A stretch of DNA of 64,000 bases from NCBI GenBank assembly GCA_003667865.1, contig CP033051.1, positions 4,471,001 to 4,535,000 on the forward strand, written 5' to 3'. Numbering within the stretch: the first letter of the stretch is position 1; every line of letters begins with the position of its first letter. Position numbers and translations under genes: made by a program. The stretch is from Rossellomorea marisflavi (GTDB lineage Bacteria; Bacillota; Bacilli; Bacillales; Bacillaceae_B). The notes beneath the pieces are model-generated. The model was not told where the DNA came from and made no database searches. It saw nothing but the letters and a program-made list of their open reading frames with translations. Shown in pieces: positions 56,567 to 64,000 of the stretch.

Positions 56567-57056
56567 AACTTGTGCTTCTAATTAGATAACTTGTGCATCT
56601 GTTCATAAAACTTGTGCATGTCTTTGCAAAACTTGTGTATCTTTTTAAGAAACTTGTGCATATTACCAAAAACTGTAAACTCAAGCGTCACTATTTTGGC
56701 AGCATGTACTGTAACTAAGCACTAACAGCATAGAAAATCATCTTTTTAAGCATCTTTCTTATCAAACTTGTGCTTCTAATTAGGTAACTTGTGCATCTGT
56801 TCATAAAACTTGTGCATGTCTTTGCAAAACTTGTGCATCTTTTTAAGTAACTTGTGCATTTTACCAGAAATTGTATACTCTAGCAGCACTATTTTGGCAG
56901 CATATACTATAACTCAGCACTAACAGCATAGAAAATCATCACTTTGGCATCTTTCTGATCAAACTTGTGCTTCTAATTAGGTAGCTTGTGCATCTGTTCA
57001 TAAAACTTGTGCATGTATTAGCAAAACTTGTGCATCTTTTTAAGAAACTTGTGCAT
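56567..57056. repeat. iteron array: three 197-198-bp units, each with five motifs 21 bp apart
   Basis: The 9-bp core aacttgtgc starts at 56567, 56588, 56609, 56630, 56651; then 56765, 56786, 56807, 56828, 56849; then 56962, 56983 (agcttgtgc), 57004, 57025, 57046. Spacing is exactly 21 bp inside a unit, and the unit period is 198 and 197 bp. The roughly 95-bp linkers are also conserved between units 1 and 2 and 2 and 3. No ribosome site or credible gene is seen. Confidence 0.9.
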
Positions 57057-57114
57057 TTTACCAAAAATTGTATTCCTCCCCTCCACACAAAAAATTCAAC
57101 TATCCAAACATCCC

Positions 57115-57147
57115 AAACCAAAAAACCCCACGGCAAGCCGCGGGGTT
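57115..57147 (-). terminator. etfA terminator
   Basis: AACCCCACGGC / GCCGCGGGGTT (one mismatch), 2-nt loop extended, T5-6 on the minus strand. Confidence 0.88.
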
Positions 57148-57177
57148 CAACAAACAAAATTCAATTCATAGTACAAA

Positions 57178-58158
57178 TTAAGAACTAGCAACCTTTAACT
57201 TCTTAAACTCTTCTGTAAGCATTGGAACTACTTCGAATAGATCTCCTACGATTCCGTAGTCTGCTACGTTGAAGATGTTTGCTTCAGGGTCTTTGTTGAT
57301 CGCAACGATTACTTTAGAGTTTGACATACCAGCTAAATGTTGGATGGCTCCAGAAATACCACATGCGATGTAAAGGTCTGGTGTTACAACCTTACCTGTT
57401 TGACCAATTTGTAGTGAGTAGTCACAATAATCAGCGTCACATGCTCCACGAGAAGCTCCAACGGCTCCGCCTAGAACGTCTGCAAGTTCTTTTAGCGGTT
57501 CAAAACCATCTTCACTTTTCACTCCACGTCCACCAGCGATAACAACTTTTGCTTCTGATAGGTCTACACCTTCACTTGCTTTACGAACAACCTCTTTAAT
57601 GATTGCGCGTAAATCTTTGATTTCTACAGAAACAGAGCTTACATCACCAGAGCGGCTTTCGTCTTTTTCTAGTGCAGCAATATTGTTTGGACGAATTGTT
57701 GCAAACACGATACCATCTGTAACAATTTTCTTTTCAAATGCTTTACCAGAATAGATTGGACGAGTGAATACTAGGTTTCCGCCACTTACTTCTAGTGCTG
57801 TTGCATCAGAAATTAGTCCTGTGCTTAGTTTACTTGCAATCTTTGGAGATAGATCTTTACCAAGAGCTGTGTGTCCGAACACAATTCCCTCAGGACTTTC
57901 TTGATCAACAACTGCCATGAAAGCTTGAGAATAACCATCTGACGTATATTGTGCAAGCTTCTCATCTTCAACTGTTACAACACGATCCGCACCGTATTGA
58001 ATTAATTCGTTTCCTAAAGCGCTTACAGATTCACCAATTAATACCGCTACTACTTCTCCACCTTCAGAGATTGTTTTCGCAGCTGCAATGGCTTCAAATG
58101 ATACGTTACGTAGTGAACCGTCACGAGCTTCTCCTAATACTAATACTTTTCTAGACAT
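57178..58158 (-). CDS. etfA: electron transfer flavoprotein alpha subunit
   Basis: 326 residues. With EtfB it takes electrons from acyl-CoA dehydrogenases. The C-terminal FAD domain is clear: GGRGVKSEDGFEPLKELAD (about 208), GASRGACDADYCDYSLQIGQTGK (in parts), LYIACGISGAIQHLAGM and VAINKDPEANIFNVADYGIVGD (in parts). Last gene of the fadR-fadB-etfB-etfA group, 42 nt after etfB, with GGGGG upstream of ATG. Terminator follows. Confidence 0.97.
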   Translation of the reverse strand: MSRKVLVLGEARDGSLRNVSFEAIAAAKTISEGGEVVAVLIGESVSALGNELIQYGADRVVTVEDEKLAQYTSDGYSQAFMAVVDQESPEGIVFGHTALGKDLSPKIASKLSTGLISDATALEVSGGNLVFTRPIYSGKAFEKKIVTDGIVFATIRPNNIAALEKDESRSGDVSSVSVEIKDLRAIIKEVVRKASEGVDLSEAKVVIAGGRGVKSEDGFEPLKELADVLGGAVGASRGACDADYCDYSLQIGQTGKVVTPDLYIACGISGAIQHLAGMSNSKVIVAINKDPEANIFNVADYGIVGDLFEVVPMLTEEFKKLKVASS

Positions 58159-58200
58159 GCTTCATACCCCCTGATTGTGTAATGGTTGATTTTTATGCTA

Positions 58201-58974
58201 TTAAATGACCTTTGCTTCGCTACGTAGTAGGCTTACTAATTCTTTAACTTGAGCGTCTAACTCACCTTCGAGAACTTTACCAGCTTGTTTTTCTGCTGGA
58301 AGGAAGATTTCGATTGTTTTCGTTTTTGCTTCGACATCGTCTTCTTCAAGATCAAGATCATCAAGTTCTAGCTCTTCTAAAGGCTTTTTCTTTGCCTTCA
58401 TAATTCCTGGTAATGAAGGGTAACGTGGTTCGTTAAGACCTTGTTGCGCTGTAACAAGTAGTGGAAGTGATGTTTCAATTGTTTCTGAATCCCCTTCAAC
58501 ATCTCTTACAACTGTTACTGTATCTCCATCAATTTTTAGATCTGTAATCGTTGTTACGTATGGAATATCTAACAGTTCTGCTACGCGTGGACCAACTTGA
58601 CCAGAACCACCATCAATTGCAACATTTCCTGAGATGATTAGGTCTACTTCTTGGTCTTTTAAGTATTGTGATAAAATTTTTGCTGTTGTGAATTGATCAC
58701 CATAATCTAGATCATCTTCAGTATTGATTAGAACTGCTTTGTCAGCACCCATTGCTAGAGCTGTTCTTAATTGTTTTTCTGCCTCTTCGTCACCTACAGT
58801 TACAACGGTTACTTCTCCCCCATGCTCATCACGAACCTGGATCGCTTCTTCAACCGCGTACTCATCATAAGGGTTGATGATAAATTCAGCACCATCTTCA
58901 CTGATACTGCCATTTTGAATCGTAATTTTTTCCTCTGTATCGAACGTTCTTTTTAAAAGTACAAAGATGTTCAT
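58201..58974 (-). CDS. etfB: electron transfer flavoprotein beta subunit
   Basis: 257 residues. AMP-binding partner of EtfA. Landmarks: MNIFVLLKRTFDTEEKI, NPYDEYAVEEAI (about 32), VAELLDIPYVTTITDLKID and the recognition-loop region NEPRYPSLPGIMKAKKKP (about 185-202). ATG 58974 has AGGAGGG 7 nt upstream; the frame continues 15 codons further without support. Confidence 0.97.
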   Translation of the reverse strand: MNIFVLLKRTFDTEEKITIQNGSISEDGAEFIINPYDEYAVEEAIQVRDEHGGEVTVVTVGDEEAEKQLRTALAMGADKAVLINTEDDLDYGDQFTTAKILSQYLKDQEVDLIISGNVAIDGGSGQVGPRVAELLDIPYVTTITDLKIDGDTVTVVRDVEGDSETIETSLPLLVTAQQGLNEPRYPSLPGIMKAKKKPLEELELDDLDLEEDDVEAKTKTIEIFLPAEKQAGKVLEGELDAQVKELVSLLRSEAKVI

Positions 58975-59061
58975 GTATAACCCTCCTAAAATTTTGACTC
59001 GAATTATTATTGGAAACATTCAATTCCTTAAAAATTTTTAGAAAATTTATAGTAAAAAAAT

Positions 59062-59835
59062 TTACTTCCCTACAAAATTTGGAGTTCTTTTTTCAATAAA
59101 AGCTGAGATTCCTTCTTTCGCATCTTCAGATACAAAGACAGTACCAAATAACTCTGCTTCTTTTGAAACTCCTTCATAGAATTGACTATGCTTTGAATAG
59201 TTTAATAGTTCAATAGCTGCTTTCATCGCAACAGGGCTCTTTTTAGCAATTTTATGTGCTAGCTTTAAAGATTCTTCAAAAACTACTTCTTCTGGGTAGG
59301 CTCTGCTTGCTAGTCCCCATTGAACAGCTTCTTGTCCAGTAATTGGATCACTTGTTAATAGCATTTCAGCTGCTTTTACAGGACCTACTAGTCTAGGAAG
59401 ACGTTGTGTTCCTGCGAAGCCTGGAACAAGTCCTAGCTGCAGCTCAGGTAGTCCAAGCTTTGCTGTTTCACTAACTACTCGGATATGACATCCCATTGCT
59501 AGCTCAAGACCTCCACCTAATGCTGCTCCGTGAATAGAAGCAATGATTGGCTTAGGGAATGTTTCCATTCTTTCAAAAACATCTTGACCTCTTTTGGCAA
59601 GGATAGCAAATTCCTCACCACTACTAATAGAAGTAAATTCTTTAATATCTGCTCCAGCTGAGAAAAATCTTCCATCACCATGAAGTAGAATGAGACGAAC
59701 TTCTTCATTATTTTCAAACTCATCTAGTAGACTATTAATCTCTAGAATTAAACCACTTGATAGTGCATTTGCTGGAGGTCTTTGAATCGTGACAATAGCC
59801 ACATGCTCCTCCAGCTTCCAAGATACATTCTCCAC
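59062..59835 (-). CDS. fadB: enoyl-CoA hydratase (crotonase family)
   Basis: 257 residues. It hydrates trans-2-enoyl-CoA in beta-oxidation. The oxyanion-hole segment FFSAGADIKEF (about 58-68) and both catalytic glutamates are present (GGGLELAMG about 106; LPELQLGLVPGFAGTQRL about 128). GTG start with a weak ribosome site. It lies 25 nt after fadR and 87 nt before etfB, matching the B. subtilis lcfA-fadR-fadB-etfB-etfA order. Confidence 0.95.
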   Translation of the reverse strand: MENVSWKLEEHVAIVTIQRPPANALSSGLILEINSLLDEFENNEEVRLILLHGDGRFFSAGADIKEFTSISSGEEFAILAKRGQDVFERMETFPKPIIASIHGAALGGGLELAMGCHIRVVSETAKLGLPELQLGLVPGFAGTQRLPRLVGPVKAAEMLLTSDPITGQEAVQWGLASRAYPEEVVFEESLKLAHKIAKKSPVAMKAAIELLNYSKHSQFYEGVSKEAELFGTVFVSEDAKEGISAFIEKRTPNFVGK

Positions 59836-59860
59836 TAGCTACACCATCCCCTTACACTTT

Positions 59861-60442
59861 TTATCCATTTAAGCCGTTGATAAGCATCTTATGAATGGAT
59901 GGTACTTGCTTCATAAGGTCGTATTTTTGATCGCTCATGACCCAGCTTGTCACCATTTCATCAATGGTGCCAAAAATCATTTGCCGAGCGAGACGAACAT
60001 CAAGATCCTGAGAGAATTGCTTCTCTTCGATTCCACTAATAATCACTTTATCAACTAGCCTTAAATAACCTTTTAATACTTCGTTAATCTTAAGTCGCAA
60101 ATCTTTACTTGATTGACGAAGCTCTAACTGTGTAACAATCGCTAAATGGCGATCATCATTTAAGTTTTTGCAATGATTTTCAATCATTACTAATAACTTC
60201 TCTGAAGCCGTCAGATCTCCTGCTATTAAATTCTCTATTTTTTCGACTAAAGAAGTTAATTTTTCTGTAAAAAGAGAAATTAAGATATCTTCCTTATTTT
60301 CAAAATAAAGATAAATCGTTCCATCAGCTACTCCAGCTTGTTTTGCAATTTTTGAAACCTGGGCTTGATGATAACCATTTTCTGCAATAACCACGACAGC
60401 AGCATCAATAATTTGCTTGTATTTTGGTTTGTTTTTTCTCAT
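59861..60442 (-). CDS. fadR: TetR-family fatty-acid degradation repressor FadR
   Basis: 193 residues. N-terminal HTH (IIDAAVVVIAENGYHQAQVSKIAKQAGVADGTIYLYFENKED in parts: VSKIAKQAGVADGTIYLYF; about 10-50). The helical C-domain binds long-chain acyl-CoA, which releases the DNA in the B. subtilis homologue. A matching operator sits at the start site of its own promoter, so it should repress itself and the fadB-etfBA genes downstream. Confidence 0.94.
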   Translation of the reverse strand: MRKNKPKYKQIIDAAVVVIAENGYHQAQVSKIAKQAGVADGTIYLYFENKEDILISLFTEKLTSLVEKIENLIAGDLTASEKLLVMIENHCKNLNDDRHLAIVTQLELRQSSKDLRLKINEVLKGYLRLVDKVIISGIEEKQFSQDLDVRLARQMIFGTIDEMVTSWVMSDQKYDLMKQVPSIHKMLINGLNG

Positions 60443-60498
60443 TTCATTGACCTGCCTTACCTATACTGAATGACGTATCACTCATGTTTCCGCATTAA

Positions 60499-60516
60499 TG
60501 AATGACCATTCATTCA
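60499..60516. promoter_or_regulatory. FadR operator
   Basis: TGAATGACCATTCATTCA is a near-perfect inverted repeat and fits the Bacillus FadR site (TGAATGA..TCATTCA). It lies just downstream of the -10, over the expected start of fadR transcription. Confidence 0.85.
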
Positions 60517-60523
60517 TAATTTA

Positions 60524-60552
60524 ATAATAAAAGCGATTTCATAAAATGTCAA
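60524..60552 (-). promoter_or_regulatory. sigma-A promoter of fadR-fadB-etfBA
   Basis: -35 TTGACA (60547-60552, consensus), exactly 17 bp, -10 TATTAT (60524-60529) on the minus strand. The FadR operator begins 8 bp after it. Confidence 0.88.
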
Positions 60553-60739
60553 GAATAGAATTCTTGTCCTTATATTCTTATAAATGATAGCGGCAGAGTT
60601 TGACTAGGGAAATTTTATTTCATAATCGGTTATCATGATGTACATTCTAAAGTTGTCTCACACGGCCGCATGTATGAAGGTTTTTATTAGCTATTTTACC
60701 CTTTAAAATTATAAAAAGCAAAAGTCTGATATATCATTT

Positions 60740-62431
60740 TTATCCTAGTTTTTGATCCTCTTGTTTTTTCTTTTCCTCTTCAACTAGTGCTCTTCTTAAA
60801 ATCTTTCCAACAGCTGTCTTTGGTAATTCTTCTCTAAATTCATAGATTCTTGGAACTTTATATGCTGCTAGATGCTTTCTTGCAAATGCGTCTAGTTCTT
60901 CTTCTGATACAGTATTATTTTGCTTCAATACAATGTATGCCTTTACCGTTTCTCCTCGATATGGGTCTGGTACACCTGCAGCAACAACCTCCTGAACAGC
61001 TGGGTGCTCATACAGTACTTCTTCAATTTCTCTTGGATAAATATTAAAGCCACCTGCAATAATCATGTCTTTTTTGCGATCAACAACATAAAAATATCCC
61101 TTTTCATCCATATAGCCGATATCACCGGTTAGTAGCCATCCATCATGTAATGTTTGAGCTGTATCTTCAGGGCGATTCCAGTAGCCTTTCATTACTTGTG
61201 GTCCTTTTATAACTATTTCACCAATTTCATTCGGGGCTAAATGCTCACCATTCTCCAATGAACGAATTGCTGCATCAGTATCCGGCCAAGGAACACCGAT
61301 ACTCCCTTTTACTCTCTCTCGATCCCATAAAAAATTTGAATGGGTTACTGGTGAGGACTCAGTTAATCCGTAACCTTCAACAAGTTTTCCACCTGTTACT
61401 TCTTCGAATTTTTGTTGAACATCAACTGGCAAAGGAGCTGATCCACTAATACATGAATCAATTGATGATAAGTCATATTTTGAAAGATTAGGATGATTTA
61501 AAAGTCCAATATAAATCGTTGGTGCACCAGGAAATAGAGTTGGTTTCTCCTTGTGAATCGTTTTTAGGGTAGTTTCAGCGTCAAATTTCGGTAATAGAAT
61601 CATTTTATGTCCTTGCATAACCGTTAAAATCATAACGGTCGTCATTCCATATACGTGGAAAAATGGTAAAAGTCCTAAAACCTTTTCTTCTCCTTTTTTG
61701 CATTTATAGAGCCAAGCATCACACATTGAAGCATTTGCAATTAAGTTTCGGTGGGTTAACATAACTCCCTTAGGAAATCCCGTTGTTCCACCTGTGTATT
61801 GAAGTAACGCTAAGTCTTCTTCAAAATCAAGTTCTATCTGAGGCTCATCTGCCATTGTAGATTGAAAAATATCCTTAAACATATGGACCTTATCACTTGG
61901 CTGAAGTTTCACAACAATCCCTGTTTGCTTTTTTTGAATAAATGGATACACTAAATTTTTGGGAAACGGTAGAAAATCCTTGATAGCCGTTACAATAACA
62001 TGCTCTAGTTCCGTATTCTTCATTACCTTTGATACTTTTGGAAACAGAATATCTAATGTAAGAATCACCTTAGCACCAGAATCCTTCATCTGATACTCTA
62101 ATTCTCTTTCCATGTAAAGTGGGTTTGTCTGTACAACGACTCCCCCTGCATATAGCGCACCAAAGTACCCTATAACCGATTGAGGTGTATTCGGAAGCAT
62201 AATAGCAACTCGGTCACCCTTCTGAATTCCTATGCCTCTTAAATAATTTGCAAACTGTAATGCTTTCTCATAAAGATCTTTATAGGTCATTTCTTTTCCC
62301 ATAAAATGAATAGCAGGCTTATCTGGGTATTGCTGAGCAGACGTAGTTAAGTACGTCTGAACCGGCACTTGCTCGTACTGTAGTGTTGATGGAACTTCAG
62401 CTGGATACTGCTCAATCCATGGTTTCGTCAT
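60740..62431 (-). CDS. lcfA: long-chain fatty-acid-CoA ligase
   Basis: 563 residues. It activates fatty acids with ATP and CoA. AMP-binding motif YTGGTTGFPKGVMLTHRN (about 210-227), YGLTESSP (about 355), GDIGYMDEKGYFYVVDRKKDMI (in parts: GDIGYMD, VVDRKKDMI; about 440-460), and C-terminal catalytic lysine in KTAVGKILRR (about 545). AGGAGG is 7 nt before ATG. It has its own promoter, and 297 nt with a separate regulated promoter separate it from fadR. Confidence 0.97.
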   Translation of the reverse strand: MTKPWIEQYPAEVPSTLQYEQVPVQTYLTTSAQQYPDKPAIHFMGKEMTYKDLYEKALQFANYLRGIGIQKGDRVAIMLPNTPQSVIGYFGALYAGGVVVQTNPLYMERELEYQMKDSGAKVILTLDILFPKVSKVMKNTELEHVIVTAIKDFLPFPKNLVYPFIQKKQTGIVVKLQPSDKVHMFKDIFQSTMADEPQIELDFEEDLALLQYTGGTTGFPKGVMLTHRNLIANASMCDAWLYKCKKGEEKVLGLLPFFHVYGMTTVMILTVMQGHKMILLPKFDAETTLKTIHKEKPTLFPGAPTIYIGLLNHPNLSKYDLSSIDSCISGSAPLPVDVQQKFEEVTGGKLVEGYGLTESSPVTHSNFLWDRERVKGSIGVPWPDTDAAIRSLENGEHLAPNEIGEIVIKGPQVMKGYWNRPEDTAQTLHDGWLLTGDIGYMDEKGYFYVVDRKKDMIIAGGFNIYPREIEEVLYEHPAVQEVVAAGVPDPYRGETVKAYIVLKQNNTVSEEELDAFARKHLAAYKVPRIYEFREELPKTAVGKILRRALVEEEKKKQEDQKLG

Positions 62432-62480
62432 ATTTCAACCTCCTTGTAAAATTTTTAGAAAATTTAAATACTTTAATGCT

Positions 62481-62509
62481 ATTATAAACTACAAGTAAAG
62501 CGGTTACAA
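62481..62509 (-). promoter_or_regulatory. sigma-A promoter of lcfA
   Basis: -35 TTGTAA (62504-62509), exactly 17 bp, -10 TATAAT (62481-62486) on the minus strand. No FadR-like site overlaps it. Confidence 0.75.
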
Positions 62510-62525
62510 TTTGTATTTTGTTATT

Positions 62526-62553
62526 AAGCATATGCTTTAAAAAGCTTTTTAAA
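62526..62553. promoter_or_regulatory. two adjoining palindromes upstream of lcfA promoter
   Basis: AAGCATATGCTT (12 bp, 62526-62537) overlaps TTTAAAAAGCTTTTTAAA (18 bp, 62536-62553); both are perfect. They start 17 bp upstream of the lcfA -35. Possible operators; not a motif I recognise. Confidence 0.4.
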
Positions 62554-62629
62554 CTTAGAAGCTTTGGCTATGGCACTTGAAGAGGAAAAAAGAAGATAGT
62601 ATTGATTGCAAAACATCGGAGGTGATTGA

Positions 62630-63015
62630 ATGAAAAATGGATATTTATTTCTATAGGACTGGTAATTGTATGCATTAGCAGCTATCTGATATTTTCTAAT
62701 GGTTTTTCTACTATCGAGAGCATTAAAGTACAAACATTTGATAGAAACACAGATACATATAATAAAGGCAAAGTTATGAAAGAACATTCCACTTTAGAAA
62801 CATTTACAAAGATCATAAACAGAGCAAGTCGTTAGGGAAATGCACATTATGAAATGGCTCATAAAGAAGACTATAAGGTTACTATTACTTAGATACTACG
62901 ACAGAAGTATTACTTGTTTGGGAAAAGTCCGGTGAGAACACCTTTATCATTAGACCTAGCAAAAATGAAGCATTCAGAATAAAAAATGCTCATCATAATA
63001 CAACAGTTTCTTGAA
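62630..63015 (+). pseudogene. decayed gene for a small membrane-anchored protein
   Basis: GGAGGTGA precedes ATG 62630, but that frame stops after eight codons. A +1 shift reads KWIFISIGLVIVCISSYLIF (a TM anchor) and IESIKVQTFDRNTDTYNKGK up to a TAG at 62833. The frame stays open again (GNAHYEMAHKEDYKVTIT), then a second shift near 62890 is needed to read LDTTTEVLLVWEKSGENTFI to a TGA near 63013. So two frameshifts and one stop break a gene of about 125 codons. It resembles YhfM-like extracytoplasmic proteins, tentatively. Confidence 0.7.
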
Positions 63016-63027
63016 TTATTGACATAA

Positions 63028-63067
63028 AAGAAAAACGCTTGGAAAAATTTATTCCCAAGCGTTTTTT
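63028..63067. terminator. bidirectional terminator
   Basis: Perfect 11-bp stem AAAACGCTTGG / CCAAGCGTTTT, T6 on the plus side and T-rich on the minus. It separates the pseudogene from the convergent sulP gene. Confidence 0.85.
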
Positions 63068-63141
63068 ATATTTTTTTGATTCAATATGAATTTACTCGTT
63101 TCATCGGATCTTAAAATACACAACAACAAACCAACTAACTA

Positions 63142-64000
63142 TTAATGATTTGCCACTTTTTCAAGTCCGCCTGGTTTATTATGAACAGCAAGCTTTTCAA
63201 TTAGCTTTGTACTGTCATTATTAAGCCCAATGAGATTCACTTTTACTCCATTTTGGTGGTATTTAATAACAACCTTATCGATAGCACCAACTGCTGAATC
63301 GTCCCATAAATGAGTATGTGTTAAGTCTAAGGTTACTTCTTTTACATTCTCATTATAGTCAAAGCTTTCTAGGAAATCTGTTACAGATGCGAAGAAAAGT
63401 TGACCTGTAACACGATACACTTTTTTGTTTAAGTCATCGGTAGCAAGTGTTGTAATCTTTACTTTTGATATTTTTGCAGCAAAGAAAATAGCACTTAATA
63501 TAATCCCAACTAATACACCTTTGGATAAATCGTGAGTCAAAATGACCGTTGCAACCGTAACAAGCATCACTACTGTATCCGTAACTGGTGCTTTGTGTAA
63601 CGTCTTTAATGAAGACCAATCAAACGTTCCAATCGATACCATGATCATAACCCCAACAAGAGCAGCCATCGGGATTTGTACTAAGAAATCGTTTAATAAT
63701 ATAATTAATGTCATTAGAAATACACCAGCAACTAGAGCAGATAATCTACCTCTACCACCCGATTTGACATTGATAACAGATTGCCCAATCATGGCACATC
63801 CTGCCATTCCACCGAAGAAACCAGAAACAATATTCGCAATCCCCTGACCTCGTGCTTCCTTGTTCTTATCACTTGTAGTATCTGTCATATCATCAACGAT
63901 AGAAGCTGTTAATAGAGATTCAACAAGTCCTACAATGGCAATAGATAAAGCGTAAGGGAAAATAATTTGTAGCGTTTCAAAGTTTAACGGAATATCCGGA
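63142..64000 (-). CDS. SulP-family anion transporter with STAS domain (5' end off window)
   Basis: The reading frame stays open to the right edge (upstream residues read GLVESLLTASIVDD), so the apparent Met at 63888 is internal. SulP permeases move sulfate, bicarbonate or other anions. Visible are the conserved SLLTASIVDDMTDTTSDKNKE segment (in part) and GQGIANIVSGFFGGMAGCAMIGQS (in part), several TM helices, and a C-terminal cytoplasmic STAS domain (about the last 110 residues; VTGQLFFASVTDFL, DLTHTHLWDDSAVGAIDKV). The substrate is not determinable. It is probably complete at the 3' end. Confidence 0.92.
   Translation of the reverse strand, partial: PDIPLNFETLQIIFPYALSIAIVGLVESLLTASIVDDMTDTTSDKNKEARGQGIANIVSGFFGGMAGCAMIGQSVINVKSGGRGRLSALVAGVFLMTLIILLNDFLVQIPMAALVGVMIMVSIGTFDWSSLKTLHKAPVTDTVVMLVTVATVILTHDLSKGVLVGIILSAIFFAAKISKVKITTLATDDLNKKVYRVTGQLFFASVTDFLESFDYNENVKEVTLDLTHTHLWDDSAVGAIDKVVIKYHQNGVKVNLIGLNNDSTKLIEKLAVHNKPGGLEKVANH

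Noticed and set aside
56567-57056. CRISPR array
   Set aside because: The repeat core is only about 10-11 bp, the spacers are about 10 bp and nearly identical from unit to unit, and no cas gene is present.
62432-62620. FadR operator upstream of lcfA
   Set aside because: No TGAATGA..TCATTCA-like inverted repeat was found, only unrelated palindromes.
63142-63888. SulP gene starting at 63888
   Set aside because: The frame is open and conserved upstream to the window edge, so that Met is internal.

Overview
The window is chromosomal DNA from a low-GC, endospore-forming member of the Bacillaceae. The evidence is sporulation and germination genes (spoVID, ysxE, gerM, gerE), T-box and lysine-riboswitch leaders, AGGAGG ribosome sites with many TTG starts, and a gene order that follows the Bacillus subtilis valS-hem-lon-clpX-tig-rph-gerM-racE-gerE-sdh-lysC-uvrC-trxA-etf-lcfA segment. 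Nearly everything reads on the minus strand. No rRNA operon, prophage, CRISPR array or resistance cassette was seen. The ilv-leu operon that B. subtilis carries near ysoA is not here.

Region 1 (1-11.7 kb) is the accessory part, on the downstream side of folC. It holds a three-gene plus-strand operon of type IV prepilin-like proteins, the third with a long beta-helix-like passenger. Around it on the minus strand are a PRC-barrel protein, an acidic two-TM protein, a membrane-anchored ankyrin protein, a very large secreted DUF5057-like protein with Ig-like repeats, and a membrane GAF-GGDEF diguanylate cyclase. I infer a type IV pilus or surface-structure locus whose assembly genes continue off the left edge.

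Region 2 (11.7-26.3 kb) is folC and valS (with T-box), the coat genes ysxE and spoVID, and the complete hemAXCDBL operon from glutamyl-tRNA to uroporphyrinogen III. Region 3 (26.3-40.2 kb) has a small membrane protein, an amino-acid ABC importer, engB-lonA, lonB, an IS200-type element with a frameshifted transposase tail, clpX, tig and ysoA: a protein quality-control block. Region 4 (40.2-47 kb) has tRNA-Arg(UCU), ysnB, rdgB, rph, gerM, racE, ysmB, gerE and ysmA. Region 5 (47-64 kb) has sdhCAB, yslB, lysC under a lysine riboswitch, uvrC, trxA, a NERD protein, the fatty-acid oxidation genes (lcfA, fadR, fadB, etfB, etfA), a decayed plus-strand pseudogene and a truncated SulP transporter.

The most unusual non-coding content is three families of interspersed repeats. 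Family A is a roughly 150-bp palindromic element in at least six copies; one copy carries a second GC-rich element inside it. Family B is a four-arm GGACAT/ATGTCC element at two loci with conserved spacing of about 50 nt. The third is an array of three 197-198-bp units, each holding five 9-bp motifs at exactly 21-bp spacing, between the NERD gene and etfA.
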